Assembly (NCBI GenBank): GCA_035347995.1
Contig: DAOPQD010000005.1
Location: forward strand, 1 to 64,000
Reading direction: 5' to 3'
Origin: JAAZNO01 sp012798275
GTDB taxonomy: Bacteria > Chloroflexota > Anaerolineae > B4-G1 > SLSP01
DNA length: 64,000 nucleotides
The notes below the pieces were generated by a model. The model was not told the DNA's origin and searched no databases. It saw only the letters and a program-made list of their open reading frames with translations. Positions 41,962 to 49,761 of the stretch are shown one piece after another (within the stretch, counting starts at the first letter, position 1; every line of letters starts with the position of its first letter). A program made the position numbers and the translations under genes.

Positions 41962-43221
41962 ATGAAATATCATGTGAAAGATATGGAGCTGGCGCCAGCA
42001 GGACGCCTGCGCATGGAATGGGCCGAGCGTGAGATGCCCGTGTTGCGCCGCATTCGCGAGCGCTTTGCCGCCGAGAAGCCGCTCAAGGGAGTACGGCTCT
42101 CGGCGTGCCTGCATGTCACGACGGAGACAGGCAACCTGGTCCGCACGTTGCAGGCCGGGGGCGCGGACCTGGTGCTCGTCGCCAGCAACCCGCTCAGCAC
42201 CCAGGACGACGTCGCCGCCGCGCTCGTCACCTACGACGAAATCCCCGTCTACGCCATCAAGGGCGAGGACAACGACACGTACTACGAACACATCCACGCC
42301 GCCCTGGATCACCGACCCCACGTCACCATGGACGACGGGGCGGACCTGGTGAGCACGATGCACAAGAAGCGCCCCGAGGTGCTGGAGACCGTCGTCGGCG
42401 GCACGGAGGAGACCACCACCGGTGTCATCCGCCTGCGGGCGATGGCGGAGGAGGGCGCGCTGAACTATCCCATCATCGCCGTGAACGACGCGCTGACCAA
42501 GCACCTGTTCGACAATCGCTACGGCACGGGGCAATCCACGCTCGATGGCGTGATTCGCGCCACCAACGTGCTCATCGCCGGCAAAACCGTGGTGATCGCT
42601 GGCTATGGCTGGTGCAGTCGGGGCATCGCTATGCGCGCGCAGGGCCTCGGCGCGAACGTCATCATCACCGAAGTGGATCCCCTCAAGGCGCTGGAGGCCG
42701 TGATGGACGGCTACCGCGTCATGCCGATGATCGAGGCGGCGCCAGTGGGCGACATCTTCATCACCGCCACGGGAGACATCAACGTGATTGATCAGCCGCA
42801 TTTCGAGGTGATGAAAGACGGCGCCATCGTGTGTAACTCCGGTCACTTCAACGTCGAGATCAACCTCCCCGCCCTCGAAGCATTGGCGGGACACGAACCC
42901 CGCATCGTGCGCCCTTTCGTCAAGCAGTACACTTTGCCGGACGGACGGCGCCTCAACGTGCTGGCGGACGGCCGGTTGGTGAACCTCTCCGCGGCGGAAG
43001 GACATCCGAGCGCGGTGATGGACATGTCCTTCGCCAATCAGGCCCTCAGCGCTGAGTACATGCTCCGCCATGCCCAGGAGCTGGAGCACCGCGTCTACGC
43101 CGTCCCCGAAGAGATTGATCAAGCCATTGCCGCCCTCAAACTCGAAGCCATGGGGGTCGCCATTGACGTGCTCACCGAGGCGCAACGCCATTACCTCGGC
43201 TCCTGGCAGGAAGGCACGTAA
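41962..43221 (+). CDS. ahcY: Adenosylhomocysteinase
   Basis: These 419 residues match S-adenosylhomocysteine hydrolase. Visible features are ADLVLVASNPLSTQDDVAAA near the N-terminus, TMDDGADLVSTMH (about 116-128), an NAD-binding motif AGYGWCSRGIAMRAQGLGA (about 213-231) and a C-terminal SFANQALSAEYML. It splits S-adenosylhomocysteine into homocysteine and adenosine with bound NAD. It shares a strand and a related leader with the adenosine kinase 148 bp upstream, and a strong terminator follows. Confidence 0.96.
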   Translation: MKYHVKDMELAPAGRLRMEWAEREMPVLRRIRERFAAEKPLKGVRLSACLHVTTETGNLVRTLQAGGADLVLVASNPLSTQDDVAAALVTYDEIPVYAIKGEDNDTYYEHIHAALDHRPHVTMDDGADLVSTMHKKRPEVLETVVGGTEETTTGVIRLRAMAEEGALNYPIIAVNDALTKHLFDNRYGTGQSTLDGVIRATNVLIAGKTVVIAGYGWCSRGIAMRAQGLGANVIITEVDPLKALEAVMDGYRVMPMIEAAPVGDIFITATGDINVIDQPHFEVMKDGAIVCNSGHFNVEINLPALEALAGHEPRIVRPFVKQYTLPDGRRLNVLADGRLVNLSAAEGHPSAVMDMSFANQALSAEYMLRHAQELEHRVYAVPEEIDQAIAALKLEAMGVAIDVLTEAQRHYLGSWQEGT

Positions 43222-43245
43222 GTCCTCCCCGCATGAATCAGTGCA

Positions 43246-43280
43246 GCCCCCGAAGCGTCTCCCGTGCTTCGGGGGCTTTT
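43246..43280 (+). terminator. Intrinsic terminator of ahcY
   Basis: Perfect 11-bp arms GCCCCCGAAGC and GCTTCGGGGGC (43246-43256 and 43266-43276) enclose a 9-nt loop and are followed by TTTTGTG. Confidence 0.93.
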
Positions 43281-43375
43281 GTGTGCGCGCCCCGTTCCCT
43301 AAGCGGCAAGAGAGCCGGACGCCCCTCACGGCCTGAACAAAGATCACAGATCAGTCAAAATCCTATATTTGCTTA

Positions 43376-43413
43376 TTGACAATACTGTGTGATATATTGT
43401 ATAATACAAAGTA
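43376..43413 (+). promoter_or_regulatory. padR promoter with overlapping inverted-repeat operator
   Basis: TTGACA (43376-43381) and TATAAT (43400-43405) are 18 bp apart. An inverted repeat TACTGTGT (43383-43390) and ACAAAGTA (43406-43413) brackets the -10, and TGTATAATACA is itself a perfect 11-bp palindrome. This placement fits autorepression by PadR, whose known sites are spaced ATGT/ACAT-type inverted repeats. Confidence 0.7.
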
Positions 43414-43434
43414 CAGCAAGAGAGGAGACACGCC

Positions 43435-43767
43435 ATGGAGGAAATCATCCAAAATCTGATTCTGGAACTGCGGCGAGGGACGCTCATCCTCAGCGTGCTC
43501 AGCCAGCTGCGCGAGCGGCAATACGGCTACGCGCTCAAAGAGCGGCTCGTGGAACAAGGGGTGGAAATTGATCAGGGGACGCTCTATCCCCTCCTACGTC
43601 GGCTAGAAAAGCAAGGGCTGCTGGATAGTGAGTGGGACGTGAGCGAAGCGCGTCCGAGGCGCTATTACGTCCTCAGCGAGCAGGGGCGCGAGGTGCTGAC
43701 GATCATGGTCGCCGAATGGCAACAGCTGGTCAGCGTCATGGAACAGGTGTTAGCGGCGGATAAGTAA
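43435..43767 (+). CDS. PadR family transcriptional regulator
   Basis: These 110 residues form a winged-helix repressor: RRGTLILSVLSQLRERQYGYALKERL, then IDQGTLYPLLRRLEKQGLL (recognition helix and wing, about 42-60) and the short C-terminal dimer helix. AGAGAGGAG precedes the ATG. PadR proteins usually respond to small molecules or envelope stress and often repress themselves and an adjacent membrane protein; here the next frame is such a membrane protein. The promoter has a likely self-operator. Confidence 0.93.
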   Translation: MEEIIQNLILELRRGTLILSVLSQLRERQYGYALKERLVEQGVEIDQGTLYPLLRRLEKQGLLDSEWDVSEARPRRYYVLSEQGREVLTIMVAEWQQLVSVMEQVLAADK

Positions 43768-43797
43768 AAGCTCACCCCGTGGACTGCCGCGAACGCG

Positions 43798-44478
43798 GTG
43801 ACGGAGGCGCGGGCTCTATTTTCGAAGGAGACGGCGCCAGAGTCCATTAACATTCTGGCAGTCTTCGGCGGACTCATCGTCCAGTACCTCGGCGCGGCGA
43901 CCAGCGCCCTGGGATTCACGACGCTCATCTTCGCCATTCTGGAGCGGACGCTTTCCGAGGAAGATCTCACCGATCTCCAGGACGAGGAAAAATGGGATCC
44001 CCGCAAGCTGCCGCCGGTTGAGGATTCCAATCGCATCCAACCGGTGAGCATGGTCGCGGGCATCTGCTTCACCGTCCTGGCACTGTTGCTCTTCAACCTG
44101 TTTGCAGATCGGTTGGGCATCATCTACACCCAAACAGAGGGAGGATGGAAGGTCATCCCCGTGCTCAGCCCGGCAGCCATCAAAACCTTCCTGCCGCTGT
44201 GGAACCTCAGCTGGGTGCTGACGCTGGCGCTAGACGTGGCGGTCTTGCAACAACGGCGATGGAACACGACCACACGCTCGCTGGAGCTGGGGCTGAAAGG
44301 ATTCACCCTCTACATCCTGGTGCGGATGTTTTCCGGCCCGGTGCTGGGGAAGCCGTTCGAGATGGAAGTGATCGAGCAAGTCCTGACGCAGGTGTATCGC
44401 TGGGCGCTGATCTTCGGCATCATCGGCACCGTCGTGGAGATCGCCCAATCCGGCTACCGGCTGATCCGCCAGCGCTGA
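43798..44478 (+). CDS. PadR-associated membrane protein, apparently 5'-truncated
   Basis: The 226 residues have about five hydrophobic segments and the block IFAILERTLSEEDLTDLQDE. The DEEKWDPRKLPPV stretch recalls the C-terminal part of the membrane proteins commonly encoded behind padR genes. Those usually begin with a helical domain of about 100 or more residues, which is missing. The frame opens only at a GTG (43798) with no ribosome-binding site. Read backwards it is in frame with the padR stop at 43765. I take it as a remnant that lost its 5' part; translation by re-initiation or readthrough is possible. Confidence 0.6.
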   Translation: MTEARALFSKETAPESINILAVFGGLIVQYLGAATSALGFTTLIFAILERTLSEEDLTDLQDEEKWDPRKLPPVEDSNRIQPVSMVAGICFTVLALLLFNLFADRLGIIYTQTEGGWKVIPVLSPAAIKTFLPLWNLSWVLTLALDVAVLQQRRWNTTTRSLELGLKGFTLYILVRMFSGPVLGKPFEMEVIEQVLTQVYRWALIFGIIGTVVEIAQSGYRLIRQR

Positions 44479-44484
44479 GCTGCC

Positions 44485-44520
44485 GAGAGGAGTGAGCAGT
44501 GCCGTCGGCTCACTCCTCTC
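44485..44520. terminator. Bidirectional hairpin between convergent genes
   Basis: Perfect 13-bp arms GAGAGGAGTGAGC (44485-44497) and GCTCACTCCTCTC (44508-44520) lie between the membrane-protein and pyrophosphatase stops. There is no long T-run on either side. The GTGAGC/GCTCAC core resembles the leader-element hairpins. Confidence 0.65.
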
Positions 44521-44546
44521 TTCACATCTGTCCAACGGGAAGGGCT

Positions 44547-45089
44547 TTAGCGGCGCGTCCTCAGATAATGGGCATAGCGCTCACACGAACGCTCGATTTC
44601 CGCCTCCGCGACGGCGCGCCCTTCCCAACCCCGCGCCGTCGCCTTCACCCCCTGCAGGTCTTTGTAGACGGTGAAGAAATGCGCGACTTCTTCCAGAAAA
44701 TGCGGCGGGATGTCCTTCAGCTCGCGGTAGACGTCAAAAAGGGGATCGGTCGCGGGAACCGCCAGGATCTTGTCATCGTGCAGCTCGCCATCCAACATGC
44801 GGAAAATGCCCACCGGGCGGGCCTCGATGATCGCGCCGGAGGCCGTCGGCTCATTCGTCATCACCAACACGTCGGCGGGATCGCCGTCTTCGTACACGGT
44901 GCGCGGGATGAAACCGTAGTCTCCGGGATAGTGCAGCGAGGAGAACAGCACCCGATCTAGCTTGACGAACCCGCCTTCCAGGTCATAGACGAACTTGTTG
45001 CGCGAGCCCTTGGGGATCTCCACGACGACATAGACGACATCCAATCCTGCCCCGGGGCCGGGCGTTAATTCATGCCAGAGATTTGCCAT
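44547..45089 (-). CDS. ppa: Inorganic pyrophosphatase (soluble family I)
   Basis: The protein of about 180 residues has the metal-binding signature EDGDPADVLV (about 68-77) and surrounding family landmarks IPKGSRNKFVYD, YPGDYGFIP and VPATDP. It hydrolyses pyrophosphate in the cytoplasm, pulling biosynthetic reactions forward. I start at ATG 45089, 8 nt after GGAGG; a GTG at 45104 is in frame but overlaps that site. Confidence 0.95.
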   Translation of the reverse strand: MANLWHELTPGPGAGLDVVYVVVEIPKGSRNKFVYDLEGGFVKLDRVLFSSLHYPGDYGFIPRTVYEDGDPADVLVMTNEPTASGAIIEARPVGIFRMLDGELHDDKILAVPATDPLFDVYRELKDIPPHFLEEVAHFFTVYKDLQGVKATARGWEGRAVAEAEIERSCERYAHYLRTRR

Positions 45090-45184
45090 AGCCCATACCT
45101 CCACTCATGGCTCACAGATGGTCTCACTGATGCATCCAGCAGCGCTCTTCGCGGTGAATGCCGAGGCCCTTTCCCTCGCGCGCC

Positions 45185-46207
45185 TCAGAACAGCGTTCCC
45201 TGCTCGGTGCGGGTGTAGGGAAGACCCAGGTGCTCATAGGCCAGGCGCGTCGCCGTCCGACCGCGAGGCGTGCGATCGAGGAACCCCAGCTGCAAGAGAT
45301 AGGGTTCCACCACGTCCATGATGGTGTCGGCTGCTTCGCCGATGGAAGCGGCGATGGTTTCCAGGCCCACGGGGCCGCCATCGAATTTCGCGATGATGGC
45401 GCGCAGCACGCGGCGGTCGAGGTCATCGAGGCCCATGGCGTCAATCTCCAGGAGCGCCAGCGCCTCGGCAGCCAGCCCGGCGGTGATGACGCCATCGCCG
45501 CGCACCTGCGCGTAATCGCGCACCCGCCGCAACAGGCGCAGCGCCACGCGCGGCGTCCCCCGTCCGCGGCGGGCGATCTCATCGCGTCCTTCCGGCGCCA
45601 TCTGCACCTTCAGCGCGCGCGCGGCCCGTTCCACAATCTCGGCCAGCGCCGCCTGCTCGTAGAAATCAAGCCGGTAGACGGCACCAAAACGGGTGCGCAG
45701 CGGAGCCGAAAGCAGCGCCAGCCGTGTCGTCGCGCCGATGATGGTGAAGTGCGGCAGGCTCAGGCGCACCGTCCGCGCGCCGGGCCCCTGCCCAATGACG
45801 AGGTCCAGCGCGAAATCCTCCATGGCCGGATAGAGGATCTCCTCCACCACCTTGCCCAGGCGATGAATTTCATCAATGAAAAGCACTTCTTTTTCGCGCA
45901 GGTTGCTCAGAATGGCGGCGAGGTCGCCGGGGCGCTCGATGGCCGGCCCGGCGGTGATGCGAATGGGCGCGCCCATCTCGTTGGCGCAGATGTGCGCCAG
46001 GGTCGTCTTCCCCAGGCCGGGGGGACCGTAGAAGAGCGTGTGCTCGAGCGCTTCGTTGCGTCCCTGCGCCGCCGCGATAAGGATGCGGAGATTCTCACGC
46101 ACGCGCTCCTGTCCGATGAGATCATCCAGGTGTTGCGGACGCAACGCCCGATCCAGGGCCGCCTCTTCCGGTTCAGCTTCGGGTGATAGATTGCGATTAT
46201 GACTCAT
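45185..46207 (-). CDS. ruvB: Holliday junction branch migration helicase RuvB
   Basis: These 340 residues match RuvB: LRPQHLDDLIGQERVRENL near the N-terminus, Walker A GPPGLGKTTLAH (about 62-73), Walker B LFIDEIHRLG (about 110-119), sensor motif GATTRLALLSAPLRTRFG and a C-terminal winged helix ending LGLPYTRTEQGTLF. It drives branch migration with RuvA. Neither ruvA nor ruvC is in the window. Confidence 0.97.
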   Translation of the reverse strand: MSHNRNLSPEAEPEEAALDRALRPQHLDDLIGQERVRENLRILIAAAQGRNEALEHTLFYGPPGLGKTTLAHICANEMGAPIRITAGPAIERPGDLAAILSNLREKEVLFIDEIHRLGKVVEEILYPAMEDFALDLVIGQGPGARTVRLSLPHFTIIGATTRLALLSAPLRTRFGAVYRLDFYEQAALAEIVERAARALKVQMAPEGRDEIARRGRGTPRVALRLLRRVRDYAQVRGDGVITAGLAAEALALLEIDAMGLDDLDRRVLRAIIAKFDGGPVGLETIAASIGEAADTIMDVVEPYLLQLGFLDRTPRGRTATRLAYEHLGLPYTRTEQGTLF

Positions 46208-46299
46208 CGTGTTTTCCAGTATTTGCGCACAGGTTCAGCGCCGCAGACATGCCCGCCTTCCATCCGGTTCGAGAGGACCGGGACTGCCTGAAATCGAAA

Positions 46300-46991
46300 T
46301 CAAGCCCCACACCATTCGCGGCGCAGGATGCCGTAGAGCACCATGTCGCCGACTTCCCCATCGCGGAACAGGAATTCGCGGAAAACGCCCTCGCGCCGGA
46401 AACCCAGGCGCTCGCAGTCTGTCGGAGCAAGAAATGCCATCCCTAAATTGGCGGATTTTTGCGGCAGAAGTGGGGCGCAAGGCCCGAACCAAAGGTTAAG
46501 ATCGTGCTTGAGTGGGACAGCACTCCGCAAAACGTGTTCTCCCCGACAGACTGCTCGTAGAGCGCGATTGCCGGCGCATTGTCGGCAAAGACGGTGAGCT
46601 GTACGCGGCGCAAATTGAGCTCGCGGAAGGCAAAATCCAGCCCCAGCGTCATCGCGGCATAGCCGTAGCCCTGCCCGCGATACCCCGGCTCGCCGATGCC
46701 CAGGCTGATCCAACCGGTGCCATGATTCCAGAAAATGCCGTCCACTTCCAGGTAGCCGATGAGCGCGTCGTTTTCCAGAAGCCGCACCGCAAACGGGAAC
46801 GCCGTCGGCGATTGTTGCTGCTCCTCGATGTACTTGATCACCTCGGCGACGGTTTTGGGCATCGCCGGGGAGGCGTCATACCGGCGCATGAAGTCCGCGT
46901 CCTCATACCAGCGGGCGATGAGCGGATAATCTGCCGGGGTCACTGCCGCCAGCCGTACCCGCTCATCGCGCAGGAGGGGGACACAGCTCAT
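46300..46991 (-). pseudogene. GNAT acetyltransferase interrupted by a 141-bp element
   Basis: From ATG 46991 the frame reads a RimJ/RimL-like GNAT protein (SCVPLLRDERVRLAAVTPAD; acetyl-CoA loop GYRGQGYGYAAM) up to NAPAIALYEQ. There the reading switches to foreign sequence and stops at 46443. The missing family C-terminus, RLGFRREGVFREFLFRDGEV to RREW, continues beyond the insertion (46300 to about 46413) in another frame. Removing the insertion restores ALYE-RLGFRREG. So the gene was intact recently and now encodes a protein with a replaced tail. Its start overlaps the stop of the membrane protein gene (ATGA). Confidence 0.85.
46414..46554. mobile_element. 141-bp MITE-like insertion in the GNAT gene
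   Basis: Termini are perfect 12-bp inverted repeats, GCAGTCTGTCGG at 46414-46425 and CCGACAGACTGC at 46543-46554. They are flanked by TC on both sides, or equally by GCTC if the target duplication is counted as 4 bp. It has no coding capacity. Removing it with one target copy restores the GNAT reading frame exactly. Confidence 0.85.
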
Positions 46992-47386
46992 GCCGCCGCC
47001 TTGGCCGGGGGTCGAGACAAGGCCCACTCCGGCGGGCGCTGCGGCAGGACATAGAGGAAATAGGTGCAGGGCAACGCCACGAGGGGTAGCACGACGCAGC
47101 CAATCCCCAGCAAGACGCGCGCCGTATCGTTGCCGGCCCGGTTCAGGATGATGTGGCTCAGGTAGAAGAGTTGCAGCGCCAGCCGGAACCACGAGCCGCC
47201 GACGGCGATGAGCATGAAGATCATGAAGATGAAGAAGAAAAGCGGCCCTGGAGTGTCGCCCCGCCCCCCCGTCAGCGGCGCGAGCGCCATCAACATCAGC
47301 CACGTGACAAACATCGCCAGCGGGTAGATCACCACCCATAGGGTCGCGATTCCCACCAGGATCTTGAGCGGTTGCGAGAGTTTCAT
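46988..47386 (-). CDS. Small membrane protein of unknown function
   Basis: The 132 residues hold three or four membrane segments (about 8-38, 48-72 and 90-115) and end with a proline-rich, alanine tail. GAAAGGAGCCGTT precedes the ATG (47386). Its TGA overlaps the GNAT start. I recognise no family. It follows rnk by 12 bp, so the order rnk, this gene and GNAT looks like an operon. Confidence 0.75.
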   Translation of the reverse strand: MKLSQPLKILVGIATLWVVIYPLAMFVTWLMLMALAPLTGGRGDTPGPLFFFIFMIFMLIAVGGSWFRLALQLFYLSHIILNRAGNDTARVLLGIGCVVLPLVALPCTYFLYVLPQRPPEWALSRPPAKAAA

Positions 47387-47398
47387 AACGGCTCCTTT

Positions 47399-47815
47399 CT
47401 AAAGATGATAATCGCCCGCAGCTTCGGGCTGATAGAGAATCTCCAGCACCCGCAGGTGACTGATGCCCGCGGGCACTTCCCATTCAAAGGTATCGCCCAC
47501 GCGATATCCCAGCATGGCCATCCCGATAGGCGCGAGCACCGAAACCTTGTCCTGTGCAGGATCGGCATCCTCCGGGAAAACCAGCGTGACCGTCATCTCC
47601 TCCTCGAATTCCAAATCATACAAACGAGCTTTCGAGTTCATGGTGATGACATCCGGCGGGACCTCGGTGGGCGCGACGATCTGTGCGCGAGCCAGCTCCC
47701 CTTCCAGGCGGCGTAAGGCGTCGCGGTTGGCATAACCGGTGCGGTGCAATTCGTCAATCAGTTCAGATAGACGGTGCTTGTCGAATTCGGTGATGTAAAT
47801 AGCACGTTCGTTCAT
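47399..47815 (-). CDS. rnk: Rnk/GreA-type nucleoside diphosphate kinase regulator
   Basis: These 138 residues have the layout of Rnk: a short N-terminal helical part (ITEFDKHRLSELIDELHRTG) and a GreA/GreB-type C-terminal FKBP-like domain (VTMNSKARL-like segment; VLAPIGMAMLGYRVGDTFEW). Rnk and its relatives bind RNA polymerase. They lack the long coiled coil of GreA, so anti-pausing activity is not expected. It leads a short minus-strand group with two further genes. Confidence 0.9.
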   Translation of the reverse strand: MNERAIYITEFDKHRLSELIDELHRTGYANRDALRRLEGELARAQIVAPTEVPPDVITMNSKARLYDLEFEEEMTVTLVFPEDADPAQDKVSVLAPIGMAMLGYRVGDTFEWEVPAGISHLRVLEILYQPEAAGDYHL

Positions 47816-47834
47816 CGAAAAACTCCCAATTCAA

Positions 47835-48326
47835 TCAATGTTGACGCAGAAACTGACCCAGGTCAGGGTTCTGCTGAATGGCAAAATTTCCATGCCCGAA
47901 GGCGTGCAGCAATCTCCGCGATTGAGGGCTGTGAAATTGGGGAGCAGAGCCGCGCGTGCAAATATACGCCTTCCAAGTCGTTTGTTGTCGAAGCGGTTGA
48001 GCATGATTAGCGTTGAAATGCGGCGCAAGCGATTGCAGCGTGTTGATGACTTGCTCGATGGCATGCGTGATATCGCTTCCCTTCAGCTCTACAATGCAAA
48101 TGGTAGTGGACGCGCTTCCCTCAGGCGTGTAGAAAACCAATAGATCGCTCAAGGCGCCGCAGATGTGCAGTTCGGCACGCAAGGCACAGGGACGATTTGT
48201 CTGATCGTCAATGGCAAACCATTTCCAAGTCTCACCCTGGCGCGGGGTAACGCGCACGACAATACCTCTTTCTCTGTAAGCATTTCCTGGGTGCCGACAG
48301 CGTTCGCGCATGGTTGAACAAGGCAT
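47835..48326 (-). CDS. PD-(D/E)XK nuclease-like partner of the AAA ATPase
   Basis: The 163 residues contain GALSDLLVFY (Asp 61), then IVELKG (Glu 80, Lys 82), followed by HAIEQVINTL (Gln 92). This is the spacing and flavour of a PD-(D/E)XK nuclease core. No named family is recognised; the assignment rests on this motif and on context. The ATG lies 2 nt behind the TAA of the ATPase gene, so translation is coupled. Base composition appears lower in GC than the flanking rnk and mutS genes, as for the ATPase. Confidence 0.6.
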   Translation of the reverse strand: MPCSTMRERCRHPGNAYRERGIVVRVTPRQGETWKWFAIDDQTNRPCALRAELHICGALSDLLVFYTPEGSASTTICIVELKGSDITHAIEQVINTLQSLAPHFNANHAQPLRQQTTWKAYICTRGSAPQFHSPQSRRLLHAFGHGNFAIQQNPDLGQFLRQH

Positions 48327-48328
48327 CG

Positions 48329-49747
48329 TTACTCAACCGCTCCCACAACATCAAGGACATCAAAATAAATTTGAGAAATACGGTCAGAAACCCGCCCAAA
48401 AGTGCCCCAGTCAATATCGCCCTGTTCATCCAGAATGCTGTGCGCGGTCCCCTTCTCAAAAAGGTAAACCGCAACTTGTGCCTGTGAGAGTAAGGCCGCC
48501 TCACGTTTCAGGAAGAAATGCTCAGCGGCTTCAGCAGGTCTTGGATGGCGTGCACCGGCTATCAGGTTGGCCAGGTGATCCACCACATACGGGCTATGGG
48601 TAGTGGCCATCACATTGATCCCGGCATTGACCATCATGCCGAGGAATTCCACTAACCGTACCTGGGCTTCCGGATGAAGATTCATTTCGGGTTCATCAAT
48701 CACCACTAAATCGCCTTCAGTGGCCAAATACCGCAGATAAAATACCAGCGGCGCCAATTCTTTGACCGCTGAAGAGGCTGCATTGATACCCAATGCCCCG
48801 CCAGGAATCGAGAAATGGATGCGTCGTTCGATACTTGGCTCCGGAGTGGAAAAGTCAACCTTTCCCCCCAATAAGTCATGTTCCAAAATTTCGGCAAGCC
48901 GCAGGTATTCGTTGATCTCAGGCTCTTGGCGCGCCTGCTGTTCCCGTTGAACGCGCGTGCCAGTCAAAAGAGCGGTCGTCATCCACCCCTGGTAAATAGT
49001 AATAGGAAAATTCACCATGGTGCGTTTTAGATTCTCTGTCAAATCCGCATAAGATTGCATAGTCGAGCCATACCCAGGCAAGCCCCGCAATAATTGTCCA
49101 ACTTGTTCTAACTGGGGGAAAAAACCACTACGTTCTGTGGGAAACGGCCAAACGAAGGCATATAAACAACGGTGTAACGCGGCAAAGATATTTCGGGCCA
49201 CAAATTCACGGATGATGGTAGGATGTAGATTCGAGGCTTCGCCTTCGGTGTAAAAGTACAACGTTGTATTGCCAGTTTCTTTTAGCGCGCGCAAAACACC
49301 GCCGACCTGGTCTTTGACTTTCAGCTCAGCTAATTTGTCCCATTTTTCTGAAGTATAATCTACTGTGACTTGTAGCTGTGTTTGTTTGAAATTGGTAACT
49401 GGCGCGCCAATCACGGTTGGGAGCCAATCTTGAGCAAGTCTGGCAATGCCGTCAAAGTACATCTCCCCATAGCGTTCCGCAAACGTCAATAAATCAACCT
49501 GAGAATTTCCTTTTCTTGATAATTCTTCAATAATAGTTTCTATAACAGGATAATTCTCTGAAGTTTTTTGTTCTTTGAACGCATTTAAGTATTCTAACCA
49601 GCCATAACCGAATAGCCCCAGAAGGTTAGCAATGGCATTTGCGGTCCAGGTTTTTCCCGCATTGCTAGGGCCAACAAAAATCGTCAGTGGGCGCAGTGCT
49701 ATCTCGGCGTTTTCAACCGGGCCTAAATTTCTAATACTTATTTTCAT
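48329..49747 (-). CDS. AAA/ABC-type ATPase (OLD/AAA_15-like), no TOPRIM
   Basis: The 472 residues begin KISIRNLGPVENAEIALRPL and have Walker A GPSNAGKT (26-33), a late signature-like SSAVKELAPLVFYL, Walker B VVIDEPEMNLHPEAQ (about 348-362) and an H-loop TTHSPYVVDHL (about 382-392). This is the head arrangement of RecF/OLD-type ATPases, with a helical middle in place of long coils. There is no TOPRIM nuclease domain; the small gene behind it probably supplies the nuclease. It starts 14 nt after the mutS stop with a weak ribosome-binding site and no promoter, and it is strikingly AT-rich (49501-49560 has 16 G/C of 60). Probably acquired, possibly a defence cassette. Confidence 0.85.
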   Translation of the reverse strand: MKISIRNLGPVENAEIALRPLTIFVGPSNAGKTWTANAIANLLGLFGYGWLEYLNAFKEQKTSENYPVIETIIEELSRKGNSQVDLLTFAERYGEMYFDGIARLAQDWLPTVIGAPVTNFKQTQLQVTVDYTSEKWDKLAELKVKDQVGGVLRALKETGNTTLYFYTEGEASNLHPTIIREFVARNIFAALHRCLYAFVWPFPTERSGFFPQLEQVGQLLRGLPGYGSTMQSYADLTENLKRTMVNFPITIYQGWMTTALLTGTRVQREQQARQEPEINEYLRLAEILEHDLLGGKVDFSTPEPSIERRIHFSIPGGALGINAASSAVKELAPLVFYLRYLATEGDLVVIDEPEMNLHPEAQVRLVEFLGMMVNAGINVMATTHSPYVVDHLANLIAGARHPRPAEAAEHFFLKREAALLSQAQVAVYLFEKGTAHSILDEQGDIDWGTFGRVSDRISQIYFDVLDVVGAVE

Positions 49748-49761
49748 GATTTTTACTTTCT

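Noticed and set aside
48329..49747. PARIS (AriA), Gabija or Septu ATPase
   Set aside because: The ATPase core fits this broad class, but the partner lacks AriB-, UvrD- or HNH-type features, so no named system can be assigned.
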